From positions 2,604,001-2,668,000 of the forward strand of contig NZ_CP051201.1 in the NCBI RefSeq assembly GCF_024181285.1: a stretch of DNA of 64,000 bases, given 5' to 3'. A program made the translations under genes and the position numbers. Shown here in pieces: positions 26,928 through 36,849 of the stretch; the first letter of the stretch is position 1, and each line of letters starts with the position of its first letter. This DNA is from Treponema sp. OMZ 790 (GTDB lineage Bacteria > Spirochaetota > Spirochaetia > Treponematales > Treponemataceae). The notes beneath the pieces were generated by a model, which was not told where the DNA came from, made no database searches, and saw nothing but the letters and a program-made list of their open reading frames with translations.

Positions 26928-28409
26928 ATGAATATCCTGGTTGATAAATTTAAAGAAGTCTTAATGTCGGTTTTACCCATCGTCATTTTAACTACCATTT
27001 TGAATTTTGCATTTATTCATATAGATTATCAAGTCTTTATAAGGTTTTTAATCGGAAGCGTATGTATAATATTCGGTCTTGCATTTTTTCTATTCGGAAT
27101 CGAAATGAGCGTTACAAAAATCGGTTTACAAATGGGAAAAGAAATTACAAAACGGAATAAAATTTTTATCTTGATTTTAGGAGGCTTTGCCCTAGGCTTT
27201 TTAATTTCGATAGCAGAACCCGATTTACAGATTTTGGCAAGCCAAGTAAAAACCGTAACAAAAAACGGAATTCCTGCACTGAGACTCGTTGTAGTTGTTT
27301 CAGTCGGTGTTGCAGCCTTCGTTGTTTTCGGTATATTGCGCACGGTATTCAATGTTTCACAAAAAATTGTTTTTGCCGTTTCATACGGAATTATATTTTT
27401 GCTTTCTTTATTTTCTTCTGCAGAGTTTATGTCCATCGCCTTCGATTCTTCGGGAACCACAACGGGAGCCATAACAGTTCCGTTTATTTTGGCTTTGGCT
27501 GCCGGTGTTTCCGAAATGAAAAAAGATTCGGCCGCTTCCGAAAGAGATGCTTTCGGGCTTGTAGGAATGGCTTCTGCCGGAGCAATCTTAGCAGTATTGG
27601 CTTTGAGCGTTTTAGGAAAAACAAAAGAAATATCCGCCGATGATTTTGTTTTTAATCTGGATGTACATACACAGATTTTCTATCCATTTGCAGAACATTT
27701 TCTTCCTGTTCTATATGAATGCCTTATATCGCTTTTACCCTTAACCGTAATATTTTTAATTACAAACTTTATAAGCATTAAACTGCGCGCAAAGGATTTA
27801 ATTCCCATACTCAAGGGTTTGATAATTACATTGATAGGTTTATTTCTATTTATGTGGGGAGCAAAATCGGGATTCTTGGATGTAGGAATCGCAATGGGCA
27901 GCCGCTTAGGCGAAATAGGAACGCACTCCTTAATTCTTTTTATCGGAGCATTGATAGGTATTGTTTCTATTTTAGCAGAGCCCGCAGTTTATGTTTTGAC
28001 AGTACAAATAGAAAACGTAACGAGCGGCCATATTCCGCGCAAGATAGTTTTAGTCTTTTTATGTATCGGAGTCAGTTTTGCGGTAATGCTTTCGTTACTT
28101 AGAATTATTGAACCTGCGTTTCAACTGTGGCATATTCTTCTTCCCGGATATATAGTTTCACTTTTGCTGTCCATTGTTGTTCCGGATCTTTTTGTAAGTA
28201 TAGCCTTTGATGCCGGAGGTGTTGCATCAGGACCGATGACTGCAACCTTTGTTTTATCCCTTGCGCAAGGGCTTGCCAATTCCACACCGACGGCAAATGT
28301 TTTAATAGACGGCTTCGGCATTATAGCGGCCGTTGCTCTGGCTCCTATTATTTCGCTGCAAATTTTAGGATTGATTTTTAAGATTAAAAGCGGAGGAGAA
28401 CAAAAATGA
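26928..28409 (+). CDS. DUF1538 family membrane protein
   Basis: 493 residues with about 12 hydrophobic segments, built as two similar halves. Each half has a glycine-rich IRFLIGSVCIIFGLAFFLFG or LIITLIGLFLFMWGAKSG segment, an AEPDLQ or AEPAVY motif after a GALxG turn, and an FDSSGTTTGAITVPFILAL or FDAGGVASGPMTATFVLSL motif. This is the DUF1538 family pattern; its transport role is not established. The stop overlaps the start of a tandem P-II protein (4 nt), implying P-II control of the transporter, as AmtB is controlled by GlnK. Confidence 0.85.
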   Translation: MNILVDKFKEVLMSVLPIVILTTILNFAFIHIDYQVFIRFLIGSVCIIFGLAFFLFGIEMSVTKIGLQMGKEITKRNKIFILILGGFALGFLISIAEPDLQILASQVKTVTKNGIPALRLVVVVSVGVAAFVVFGILRTVFNVSQKIVFAVSYGIIFLLSLFSSAEFMSIAFDSSGTTTGAITVPFILALAAGVSEMKKDSAASERDAFGLVGMASAGAILAVLALSVLGKTKEISADDFVFNLDVHTQIFYPFAEHFLPVLYECLISLLPLTVIFLITNFISIKLRAKDLIPILKGLIITLIGLFLFMWGAKSGFLDVGIAMGSRLGEIGTHSLILFIGALIGIVSILAEPAVYVLTVQIENVTSGHIPRKIVLVFLCIGVSFAVMLSLLRIIEPAFQLWHILLPGYIVSLLLSIVVPDLFVSIAFDAGGVASGPMTATFVLSLAQGLANSTPTANVLIDGFGIIAAVALAPIISLQILGLIFKIKSGGEQK

Positions 28410-29053
28410 AAAATTTTTCCCTTCTGATAATTTTGGTGCCTTTCGGCCGTGCGCGTAAAATCGTAAAATACGCTAAAGATAAAGGACTGACAGGTGCAAC
28501 AATAATGATTGCATTCGGAACCGTAAAAAGCAAACTCCTTGATTTTTTAGGAATTCAAGAGACAAGAAAAGAATTGATTTTAACGGCAGGAGATGGAGAA
28601 TTTTTAGACGGCCTCATGGATGATCTAAATAAAAAATTCAATCTTACACGGAAAAATTTCGGTATAGCATTCCGTATGCCTTTAAGTTTTATTAATATTG
28701 AAAATGCCTTAGAGGGCGAAAAACCCGTATTTAAACGGGAGGAGGTTAAAACTATGAAATCTGCAATTTTTACTGTCGTTAATAGAGGAAAAGCCAATGA
28801 AGTTGTCGATGCTTCTTTAGAAGCAGGAGCACGCGGCGGCACAATAATTCATGCACGAGGTTCAGGTTTAAACCAGACAAAGGTTATCTTTGACATGGAA
28901 ATCGAACCCGAAAAAGAAATTGTTTTAACTATTGTCGATGATGAACAGCTTGAAAAAGTTGTTGAAGCAATCAGAAAAAATTCCGATGTAGAAAAAGACG
29001 GACACGGAATTCTTTTTGTTATTCCGATAAGCAAGGCTTACGGTATAAAATAG
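28406..29053 (+). CDS. Tandem P-II family signalling protein
   Basis: 215 residues holding two P-II-like (ferredoxin-fold) units. Unit 1 (about 1-105) begins LLIILVPFGRARKIVKYAKDKG. Unit 2 (about 114-215) begins SAIFTVVNRGKANEVVDASLEAGARGGTIIHARGSG (shown in pieces). The VDASLEAGARGGTI-type block of unit 2 is close to classic P-II, while unit 1 has lost the GRG/T-loop look. P-II proteins bind ATP/ADP and effectors and plug transporters. Overlap with DUF1538 indicates that protein is the target. Which nucleotide or metabolite is sensed is unknown. Confidence 0.82.
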   Translation: MKNFSLLIILVPFGRARKIVKYAKDKGLTGATIMIAFGTVKSKLLDFLGIQETRKELILTAGDGEFLDGLMDDLNKKFNLTRKNFGIAFRMPLSFINIENALEGEKPVFKREEVKTMKSAIFTVVNRGKANEVVDASLEAGARGGTIIHARGSGLNQTKVIFDMEIEPEKEIVLTIVDDEQLEKVVEAIRKNSDVEKDGHGILFVIPISKAYGIK

Positions 29054-29062
29054 GTTTTTATA

Positions 29063-30382
29063 ATGAATGAGCCCCCTCCGCAATGGCTTTATATTTTACT
29101 TTTAATTATCCTTCTTTTTTTATCGATGATATTTTCATCGGGTGAGACGGCTTTTTTATCCGTAAATAAATTGAAAATAAAATATTTACGGGAAAAGAAA
29201 AATAAAAAAGCTGCAAGAGTTGAAAAGATTTTAAAAGACAAACAAAAATTCTTAACAACTTCTTTAATCGGAAACAGTCTGGTAAATATTTTAATCTCAG
29301 TAATTTTAACCGCACTGATGGTAGAATTAGTTGGAGCAAAGGGATTAAGCATTGCTGTAACTGCTGCAACTATTGCGATTTTAATCTTCGGCGAAATTCT
29401 CCCCAAATCGGTTGCCTTGGTTTTTTCCGAACCGATAGCTTTAAAATTTTCAGGCTTTATTTTATTTTTAATTAAAGTACTTGCTCCTATTGAATGGCTT
29501 TTTTCGGGCTTTACAAAATTCTTTTTAAAATTTTTAGGCGTAAAAAATCTTCAATCGAATGAAGCTTTAACCGATGCAGACTTAAAAGATTTTTTTGATG
29601 TACGCCAAGAACACGGAGATTTGCGCTCGGAAGAAAAAGCTGTTTTGGAAAAAATTTTAAGCTACGGCGACATAACCGTAAAAAATATTATGACTCCGAG
29701 GCCGGATATAATAGGACTTACGGCTGATGCAAGCCCGAAAGAAATTATAGAGCTTTCTCATTCGTCAAGATTTTCGCGCTTTCCTGTTTATGAAGAAGAC
29801 ATCGATGAAATTATCGGTATTTTTTACATTAAAGATTTTTTGTTTTCGGAAGCCGCTGCAAAAGATTTCTTGCAAGAATCAAAAGAAAAATTCGATATAA
29901 AAAAATATCTGCGGAAGCCTGTTCTTGTTTTTGAAAATACCGAGCTTTCAAAATTGCAGGAAATATTCAGAAAAGAAAAGCAGAACATGGTTGTAGTTAT
30001 CGATGAGTACGGCGGAACTTTGGGCATTGCAACTCTTGAAGATTTAAATGAAGAGATATTCGGGAACATTGCTGATGAGTATGATACCGATGACGCCGCT
30101 GCAGAGGAACCCCATCTTGAAAACATAAATGATGAAACGGCACAAAATATAAACAATACTATTTTGGGCAGCATGAGGCTTAGCGATTTAAATGAAGAGC
30201 TCGGCACAAATTTTTCTTCGGATTATTACGATACGATAGGCGGTTTGATTATGGAAAAATGCGGAGAGGTTCCGCAAATCGGTTCTACAATAAAAATAGA
30301 AAACTATAATTTTACCGTTATAAAAATTGAAGGGAACAGAATAAGCGAACTGGAAGTAAATATTGCAGGAGATGAAGAATGA
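29063..30382 (+). CDS. CNNM/CorC-type membrane protein with CBS domains (hemolysin family)
   Basis: 439 residues. An N-terminal DUF21 membrane domain (residues 8-190, with FSSGETAFLSVN and FGEILPKSVAL) precedes two CBS motifs (IMTPRPDIIGL to about residue 280, and FRKEKQNMVVVIDEYGGTLG to about 345). A CorC/HlyC C-terminal domain ends it (about 360-435, DYYDTIGGLIMEKCGEVP). Family members act in Mg2+ or other cation export or homeostasis. The next gene is a paralogue overlapping by 4 nt, so the two may form a heteromer. Confidence 0.9.
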   Translation: MNEPPPQWLYILLLIILLFLSMIFSSGETAFLSVNKLKIKYLREKKNKKAARVEKILKDKQKFLTTSLIGNSLVNILISVILTALMVELVGAKGLSIAVTAATIAILIFGEILPKSVALVFSEPIALKFSGFILFLIKVLAPIEWLFSGFTKFFLKFLGVKNLQSNEALTDADLKDFFDVRQEHGDLRSEEKAVLEKILSYGDITVKNIMTPRPDIIGLTADASPKEIIELSHSSRFSRFPVYEEDIDEIIGIFYIKDFLFSEAAAKDFLQESKEKFDIKKYLRKPVLVFENTELSKLQEIFRKEKQNMVVVIDEYGGTLGIATLEDLNEEIFGNIADEYDTDDAAAEEPHLENINDETAQNINNTILGSMRLSDLNEELGTNFSSDYYDTIGGLIMEKCGEVPQIGSTIKIENYNFTVIKIEGNRISELEVNIAGDEE

Positions 30383-31677
30383 AGTTTGAATTAGCCTTAA
30401 TGACAATCGAATTTATCGCTCTTCTCCTTTGTGCATTTTTCTTTTCTGCATCCGAAACGGCAATTACTGCAATTACAAGAACCGAATATAAGGCAATAAA
30501 AAAAGGGCGATCAAAAAAGAGTAAAGCTCTTGTCTTTCTTATTGAAAAAAAAGATGAGATTGTAAGTGCAACTCTGATAGGTACTAATTTTGTCAACACT
30601 CTTTCTTCTGCTTTGATAACTGCCTTTGTCATAGACATGTACGGACCGCAGCATATTCCGGCAGCTACTGCAATTACGACAATTCTTATAATTATCTTTG
30701 CAGAAATTTTACCAAAAGCAATAGCGGCTTACAATGCCGTAGAAATTACAAAAACCTTTTTGATTCCCTTATCGGCTGTAAGATTATTTTTAAAGCCCTT
30801 TATTTTTATTTTTTCGCTGATGTCCAACTTTATTATTAAGTCGGTTTCAAAGAGAAGGGAAAATCAAATCTCGGAGTTGTCAGAAGATTATTTAGAAACG
30901 CTTATAAATATAAGTTTAGCGGACGGTACTTTTCAAACAGGAGAGCATGAGTTAATTAAAAGAGCTGTGAGACTGCATGAGTTAAAACTACAAAGCATAA
31001 TGACAAAAAAAGAAGACATTGTCAGCCTCGATATAAATTCATCACCTGAAAATATGGTAAGTATTTTTCGCAAAACAATGTTTTCCCGTCTTCCGGTTTA
31101 CAAAGGAGAAAAAGATAAAATAATAGGCAGCGTTCATTATAAAGATCTATTATTTTATAGAAGTCATAAATCAAAAACAGATATAAACAAAATCATACGG
31201 CCTGCTTTGTTTATTCCGAAAACTGCAAATATTTTTTCGGCAATAAAAACTATGAGCAAAAATAAAAGGAACATGGCTTTTGTTGTAGATGAATACGGTT
31301 CTACGGCGGGACTTATCACAATTGACGATATAAGCACGGCTATTTTCGGTTCAATTCAAGATGAGTATACTAAAACAAAAACAAATCCTTTAAGCGGAAT
31401 GAAGATTGTTGACGGTACACATATCTTAATTCCCGGAGCGGTTCCTATTATCCAACTGAATAAAATTTTAAATACAGATTTTCATTCGGACTATAATGAT
31501 ACGATAGGCGGTCTTATTCTTGAAACGGCAGAATATTTACCTAAAGAGGGTGAGCTCATCAACATAGGTGATATTGAATTTAAAGTTGAAAAAGTTGAAA
31601 CGAGTAAAATTATTTTTCTTATTGCGGATGTTTCTAAAATTACGGCTGCGGCACAATTCCCAAAAGCTTTTCAATAA
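30379..31677 (+). CDS. CNNM/CorC-type membrane protein, second copy
   Basis: 432 residues with the same order as its neighbour: DUF21 (FFFSASETAITAITRTEYK, FAEILPKAIA), CBS pair (IMTKKEDIVSLD; KNKRNMAFVVDEYGSTAGLIT, in pieces) and transporter-associated C-terminal domain (DYNDTIGGLILETAEYLP). The key SxETA and DEYGxTxG motifs are kept, so the copy looks functional. Its last 38 nt overlap the convergent moxR gene. Confidence 0.9.
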   Translation: MKFELALMTIEFIALLLCAFFFSASETAITAITRTEYKAIKKGRSKKSKALVFLIEKKDEIVSATLIGTNFVNTLSSALITAFVIDMYGPQHIPAATAITTILIIIFAEILPKAIAAYNAVEITKTFLIPLSAVRLFLKPFIFIFSLMSNFIIKSVSKRRENQISELSEDYLETLINISLADGTFQTGEHELIKRAVRLHELKLQSIMTKKEDIVSLDINSSPENMVSIFRKTMFSRLPVYKGEKDKIIGSVHYKDLLFYRSHKSKTDINKIIRPALFIPKTANIFSAIKTMSKNKRNMAFVVDEYGSTAGLITIDDISTAIFGSIQDEYTKTKTNPLSGMKIVDGTHILIPGAVPIIQLNKILNTDFHSDYNDTIGGLILETAEYLPKEGELINIGDIEFKVEKVETSKIIFLIADVSKITAAAQFPKAFQ

Positions 31678-32659
31678 TATCGTCAGCTGTTAAATTGTCG
31701 GCAGCAGCTTCATAAGAAAGTTTAAGTCTATGCCTCAAAGCTGCGTAGGCAACAGCCTTTACGTCTTCGGGGATTACATAATCCCTTCCGCTAAAAAGAG
31801 CTTTTACCTTTGCACATTTTTGAATGGCTATTCCGGCACGCGGAGATGCTCCGTAGAGAATGTAGCTTAGATAATTTCCGTGAATATAATCATCTTGTTT
31901 TACATTTTTTACAGGCCGTGTCGCAGCAATAATTGAAACTATATAGCTTGTAATTTCGGGAGAACACTTGACCTGCTCTACTGCACTTCGTAAGGTTTCC
32001 AAATTTTCGGGAGTCAAAATGGGTTCGGCAGTGCCGGCACCTGAGCTTACGCCGAGGCCGTGACCCATGTTTTGATTCGGTTTAAGACTTGAAAATTTAT
32101 TTACTATATCTATTTCTTCTTGGATAGAAGGATAGGGAACAAACAGTTTTAAAAAAAAGCGGTCAAGCTCTGCTTCGGGCAGGGGATAAGTTCCCTCTTG
32201 TTCGATGGGGTTTTGAGTTGCAAGCACAAAAAACGGAGACGGCAAAGAAAAAGAATTTTCTCCTATTGTAACCTGCCCTTCGGCCATGGCTTCCAAAAGA
32301 GCGGATTGCACTTTTGCAGGAGCTCTGTTTATTTCATCTGCCAAAATAATATTCGCAAAAACCGGCCCCCGCCTTACTGAAAATTTACCGATGCTTTGTT
32401 GATAAATCAGAGTTCCTATCAAATCGGCAGGAAGAAGGTCAGGAGTAAACTGAATACGCTTAAAACTTACATTGGAAAGTTCTGCAAAAGTCTTTACGAT
32501 AAGAGTTTTTGCCAGACCGGGCACACCTTCTAAGAGGACATGACCGCCTGCAATGTAGGCCGTTAAAATTCCTTCTATGAGTTCTTGCTGGCCTACAATC
32601 CTTTGAGCCATCTTTGCTTTAAAATTTTCTATTATTGTTCTATAGCCGGTATCAATCAT
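31640..32659 (-). CDS. MoxR family AAA+ ATPase
   Basis: 339 residues. Walker A is LEGVPGLAKTLIVK, Walker B IILADEINRAPAKVQSALLEAM, and sensor 1 FVLATQNPIEQEGTYPLPEAELDRF (in pieces); the lid domain contains GASPRAGI. MoxR ATPases act as chaperones that assemble or metal-load partner proteins, normally with DUF58 and VWA genes next to them. None of these partners is adjacent here; upstream on the same strand is a PAS-like membrane protein and the Ktr system. It ends inside the last codons of the convergent CNNM gene. Confidence 0.92.
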   Translation of the reverse strand: MIDTGYRTIIENFKAKMAQRIVGQQELIEGILTAYIAGGHVLLEGVPGLAKTLIVKTFAELSNVSFKRIQFTPDLLPADLIGTLIYQQSIGKFSVRRGPVFANIILADEINRAPAKVQSALLEAMAEGQVTIGENSFSLPSPFFVLATQNPIEQEGTYPLPEAELDRFFLKLFVPYPSIQEEIDIVNKFSSLKPNQNMGHGLGVSSGAGTAEPILTPENLETLRSAVEQVKCSPEITSYIVSIIAATRPVKNVKQDDYIHGNYLSYILYGASPRAGIAIQKCAKVKALFSGRDYVIPEDVKAVAYAALRHRLKLSYEAAADNLTADDIIEKLLGIVPQP

Positions 32660-32734
32660 AATATCATTTTACGCCTTATGTTAAAATTTTGCAAGAGGTT
32701 GAATACTTTACAGATAAAAGATTTTCTATGTCCT

Positions 32735-33481
32735 CTATTTTTTGTTATTTAGAATTTTAAAAAATCCTTTTTTTGTTTTTTTGGCAGATTCTTCTTTTTT
32801 TGGAGGTATAAAATTATTGATAAATTTACTCAAAGCTCCATGTTTGGATGTATCGACTAAAAAATATGCTATATCCCCTATGGTAGAAAAAACAGGTATT
32901 AAAATATTATCACCCTGTTCTACAGGAAGATGACTTACGGAAGCTTCTTTAAAGGCTTCTCTAATATTTATCTGCGGAACAAGGTCTGCAATATTTAAAT
33001 CATTGTTATAATCTATTTCGGTTTTAATTTTTTGGGAGGCTTCTACTATTTCTCCATTGAGATTAACTATTGCTATAGGCAGTTCTACCATATCAATTAA
33101 ACTTTTTACCAAGCCGTTAAGACTTGCAATTTTTAGACTTTTTTGTGCGGTGATTGTATTGGATACGCTAAGAGCATCTTGTAAAAAAAATCCTGCAGTG
33201 CCTAATTTTGCAACTTTTTTTTCGGATAAAATTCCTCCGGCTTTTATGGTTTCCATTAGGCTTAAAAAATCTTTTTTCTTTTTTAGCGCACCTATAATAA
33301 TGTTAACTGTTAAGATTAATTGCAAACCGGAAAATATAAAACCTAAAAACAAAACAAGTTCAGAATCTCCCTTGAGGGGGATTTGCATACCTACACTGTA
33401 TGCCCAAAAAGCTGTTGCAATCATAAAAATAAATGAGACAGCTAAACTTATAAATAATAATTTTTTTCCAATAAAAGTCAT
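32735..33481 (-). CDS. Two-helix membrane protein with PAS-like domain, unknown function
   Basis: About 248 residues from the methionine at 33481 (MTFIGKKLLF), which has AGGGA before it. Two membrane helices (about 7-30 and 42-65) precede a helix of signalling type. A PAS-like segment follows around residues 120-170 (VKSLIDMVELPIAIVNLNGEIVEASQKI, in pieces), and the tail is Lys-rich (KKEESAKKTKKGFF). No kinase or output domain is present. It lies between a TrkA-like gene (10 nt away) and moxR, so it may sense K+ state or ATPase partners; that is inference. Confidence 0.6.
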   Translation of the reverse strand: MTFIGKKLLFISLAVSFIFMIATAFWAYSVGMQIPLKGDSELVLFLGFIFSGLQLILTVNIIIGALKKKKDFLSLMETIKAGGILSEKKVAKLGTAGFFLQDALSVSNTITAQKSLKIASLNGLVKSLIDMVELPIAIVNLNGEIVEASQKIKTEIDYNNDLNIADLVPQINIREAFKEASVSHLPVEQGDNILIPVFSTIGDIAYFLVDTSKHGALSKFINNFIPPKKEESAKKTKKGFFKILNNKK

Positions 33482-33491
33482 ATTTATTCCC

Positions 33492-34184
33492 TTACATATT
33501 TCTAAATTCTTCAAGTTTTATATTTGAGCCTATCAAAAAAAGTTTATCGCCTTCTCTCAGCTCAAAATCATCTTCAGGATAATGCATAGCCTCCTGTTTG
33601 ACAGGGTTACCGACAGAATCTATATCCAAATCCATCCTGACAAGGGCAATCAGATTAATGTTAAGTTTTTCTTTTAAAGCGAGAGCTCCGACGGTTTTTC
33701 CGATAAAAAATTTTGGAACAATAATTTCCCTTATCGAAAAATCTTTTGTAACCGTAATCGAGTCCATTACATCGGGAGAAATAAGACGCCTTGCAATTCT
33801 TGTTGCAGCCGATATTTCAATATTTAAAACCTCGTTTGCCCCTACCCTTCTTAGAACGGTTGCGTGGAGAGGCGAAACGGCACGGGCTAAGACATAGGGA
33901 ATATCTCTTTGCTTTAAAAGAGTTGTAGTTAAAACGCTTGCTTCTATATTATTGCCTATAGCGACGATGGCAACTTCTACATCATCTAAAGGAGCTTTTA
34001 AAAGAGCTTCTTCATTTGTAGTTTCTACAAGCATTGCTGCCGGAACAATTTTTTTTATTCTTTCTACTGCTTGAATATCATGATCGAAGGCTACAACTGA
34101 AGCGCCTCCATCTACAAGAACTTCACAAATTCTTGACCCGAATTCTCCCAGACCTATGACAGCAAAGTTTTTATTTGTTTCCAT
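33492..34184 (-). CDS. TrkA/KtrA potassium uptake regulatory subunit
   Basis: 230 residues. The Rossmann loop is FAVIGLGEFGSRICEVLVDGG, with acidic AFDHDIQAVERIKK after strand 2. TrkA-N covers residues 1-125 and TrkA-C about 135-225 (IIVPKFFIGKTVGAL; EDDFELREGDKLFLIGS). It gates the TrkH/KtrB pore in response to nucleotides. It directly follows that pore gene (13 nt). Confidence 0.93.
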   Translation of the reverse strand: METNKNFAVIGLGEFGSRICEVLVDGGASVVAFDHDIQAVERIKKIVPAAMLVETTNEEALLKAPLDDVEVAIVAIGNNIEASVLTTTLLKQRDIPYVLARAVSPLHATVLRRVGANEVLNIEISAATRIARRLISPDVMDSITVTKDFSIREIIVPKFFIGKTVGALALKEKLNINLIALVRMDLDIDSVGNPVKQEAMHYPEDDFELREGDKLFLIGSNIKLEEFRNM

Positions 34185-34197
34185 AATATTTTCCTCC

Positions 34198-35922
34198 CTA
34201 TCCTATAGCTATATTTCCATAAGGATATTCTATATCGTCATTCTTTTGTTTTGTGCCGGCAGCAGTTAAAAAGGTTAAGGGGCCGACTCTTCCAATAAAC
34301 ATTAAAATTATTATAACTATCTGTCCAACCGGCGAAAGAGCAGCAGTTATTCCCGTAGAAAGCCCCACAGTTGCAAAGGCAGATACGGTTTCAAATAATA
34401 ATGCCAAAAAAGGAAGACTTTCGGTAATTGTCAATAAAAAAATCCCAATTGCAATTGCCGCAAGCCCGAAGCCGAAAATTAAAAAAGCTTTTTTTACTTG
34501 TTCTTCAGGAACGGAATTATTTTTGATTACAACAGTTTTTTGATTTTTTAAAAATGATCTAAAAAATGCAAAAACAACCGCAATCGTATTCAGCTTAATT
34601 CCTCCTGCTGTACTTCCTGCAGCTCCTCCCATAAACATTATGAGTATCATAAAAAGCAAGGTTGCATTTGTTAAATTTATAAATGAAACAGTCGAAAAGC
34701 CTGCGGTACGCAACGTTATGGCCTGAAAAAAACTTGCAAGGTATTGGCTTCCCACAGATAATTCTTTCATAGTATTGCGGTGTTCAAGTAAATAAAAAAG
34801 AGCAAACGAAATAAAAAGAATAAAACCGGTAAGGCTTAAAATCATTTTTGTATTTACCGAAACTAAATAATCGGTCTTTTTTTTCTTCAAAAACTTATTT
34901 GTTATATTTGTTTTGATCTTAGCCAAAACATCATAAATAACCGCAAAACTTATTCCGCCTAAAATTATGGTAAACCCTATTGTAATGTTTATAATAATAT
35001 CGGAGGTAAAAAATTCTAAGCTGTTTGAAAAAAGAGCAAAACCTGCATTACAAAAAGCCGATATTGCATGGAATGCCGCAAAGCCTAAGGCTTTAAGATT
35101 GAATCCTAAAATACGGGAAAATCCTATAAGTAAAAATGCTGCACTTAATGCTTCTATAAAAAAAGTAGAAAAAACAATTACCCGTAATGTTTTAAAAAGA
35201 TTTGACATATCATCTTCACTAACCATGTATGAGATTGTAAGCTTTTCACTGACCGTCATTTTTTTCCGGAAGGCAAACATTCCGAAGAATGAAAAAACCA
35301 TTATACCTAAGCCGCCGACTTGAATTAAAACAATCAGAATAAATTTTCCGGCTATCGTAAGTTCGGAAGAAACATCTATCACACTTAGGCCTGTAACGCA
35401 TACGGCGGATGCGGAAGTAAAAAGTGCTGTTAAAAAATTTAAAGATTTTCCGCTTGCAGATGCGGCAGGAAGCATAAGTAAAAAACTGCCGATGATTATT
35501 ACCATAAAAAAAGAAATAATCAAAGTGCGTGCAGGATTTGAAATAATTTTTGCAGTTAGGCCGGCTCTCTTGCTTATTAATCTGATTATTTTTCCAAACA
35601 AAAATATGTTTTTAAAAATGTCAAAAACAATACTTAACTCTTCAGAAATATTTTTAAAGCCTATTTGTATTTTAAATATAACAAAAATTAGAATAAAAAT
35701 AACGGCAGTTAAAAAATCGAAAATATTATTCTGAAAATATTTGCGTATATATTTTTCCTGCCTGACAGCAAAAAAAGTTTCTGTAAGCACGAATAGGAGA
35801 ATTAAAATATCGATTATATGGATGATACTTGAGGGAATATTTTTAAAATAAAACTGCTGTAAAAATAAAACTACAAGGCTTAAAGCGAAAGCCGCAAATA
35901 CAAAATTATCACGCTTTCTCAT
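34198..35922 (-). CDS. TrkH/KtrB family potassium transporter
   Basis: 574 residues. Four pore loops with the TVGL-type glycines can be seen: TSASAVCVTGLSVID, AISAFCNAGFALFS, ITLRTAGFSTVSF and VSAFATVGLSTGI. The GGAAGSTAGGIK block, the usual M4 region, is present. The N-terminal 150 residues carry extra membrane segments beyond the core, as in longer KtrB/TrkG proteins. Together with the TrkA gene behind it this is a complete K+ uptake system. Confidence 0.93.
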   Translation of the reverse strand: MRKRDNFVFAAFALSLVVLFLQQFYFKNIPSSIIHIIDILILLFVLTETFFAVRQEKYIRKYFQNNIFDFLTAVIFILIFVIFKIQIGFKNISEELSIVFDIFKNIFLFGKIIRLISKRAGLTAKIISNPARTLIISFFMVIIIGSFLLMLPAASASGKSLNFLTALFTSASAVCVTGLSVIDVSSELTIAGKFILIVLIQVGGLGIMVFSFFGMFAFRKKMTVSEKLTISYMVSEDDMSNLFKTLRVIVFSTFFIEALSAAFLLIGFSRILGFNLKALGFAAFHAISAFCNAGFALFSNSLEFFTSDIIINITIGFTIILGGISFAVIYDVLAKIKTNITNKFLKKKKTDYLVSVNTKMILSLTGFILFISFALFYLLEHRNTMKELSVGSQYLASFFQAITLRTAGFSTVSFINLTNATLLFMILIMFMGGAAGSTAGGIKLNTIAVVFAFFRSFLKNQKTVVIKNNSVPEEQVKKAFLIFGFGLAAIAIGIFLLTITESLPFLALLFETVSAFATVGLSTGITAALSPVGQIVIIILMFIGRVGPLTFLTAAGTKQKNDDIEYPYGNIAIG

Positions 35923-35940
35923 TCAGGTTATCCTTTAAAT

Positions 35941-36777
35941 TTATATTTGTCTCCCTGTCTTAAGTTTTTCATTAAAGCGGTCAAGATCTTTTCCTTGTAA
36001 GCCGCTGTCTTTTCCGCCAATTAAATTACGGATAGCTTCAAGTTCTTCTGCCGAAAAATTTACTCCGTTTTTTTCATGCCGTTCAAAAGCAGCGCAGGCA
36101 AGAGGCGCTACGGTTTTACAAATTTCAAACATAACTTCGGCATAGTCTCTGATTTCTTTTTGTGCATGAGCATCCATACGCAGTCTTAAAAAATGGAAAA
36201 GGTTATGCAAATCTATTTGCCAATACCATTCGGTATAGGTAGAAAGAGGGAGATTGATTCTGGCAAGTTCTCTTGCAATATTTTTATCGAGCAATTTACA
36301 GTAGCCTGCATAAATTTCTTCTTGTTGCTTTTGTAGGGAATTTATAACTTCATTTTGAAGGTCTTGAGGAACAGCCTCATTCATTCTGCCTTGTTTGTTG
36401 TCAGAGCTTTGTAAGGCGATATCGTTTCCGGCCGGTACATAAAACTCTGCTTTTAAGATAGAATACCGTCCGGAAATTTCGTTCAGACGGGCTGTTCTGT
36501 GCCTAATCCACTGGCGGGCTACAAAAATGGGCAGCTTTACATGAAAGGTAAAAACCACCTGTTCAAATGGAGAGGTGTGCTTATTCCTCAAAAGATAGTC
36601 TATTAAAGCGGCATCTTCCCGTACGGTTTTAGTGCCTTCTCCATAAGAAACACGGGCTGCCTGCACTATACGGGCATCGGTACCCATATAATCTACCAAT
36701 CTGATAAAACCTTTATCAAGAACCTTAAACTCTTTATCCAAAATTTTTTCCGCTTGCGGAGCTATACAATGTGCCAT
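35941..36777 (-). CDS. thyX: FAD-dependent thymidylate synthase ThyX
   Basis: Makes dTMP from dUMP using methylene-tetrahydrofolate and FADH2. 278 residues. The ThyX signature RHRTARLNEISGRYS is exact in form. The N-terminal DYMGTDARIVQAARVSYGEGT and C-terminal LFHFLRLRMDAHAQKEIRDYAEVM match the family. It replaces a ThyA-type enzyme, as is usual in treponemes. Confidence 0.97.
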   Translation of the reverse strand: MAHCIAPQAEKILDKEFKVLDKGFIRLVDYMGTDARIVQAARVSYGEGTKTVREDAALIDYLLRNKHTSPFEQVVFTFHVKLPIFVARQWIRHRTARLNEISGRYSILKAEFYVPAGNDIALQSSDNKQGRMNEAVPQDLQNEVINSLQKQQEEIYAGYCKLLDKNIARELARINLPLSTYTEWYWQIDLHNLFHFLRLRMDAHAQKEIRDYAEVMFEICKTVAPLACAAFERHEKNGVNFSAEELEAIRNLIGGKDSGLQGKDLDRFNEKLKTGRQI

Positions 36778-36849
36778 AGTGTAATGATAACAGAAATTGC
36801 AAAAATTTTCAACCTCTTGCTTTTTCTAAATTTTAAGAATGTTTATAAT

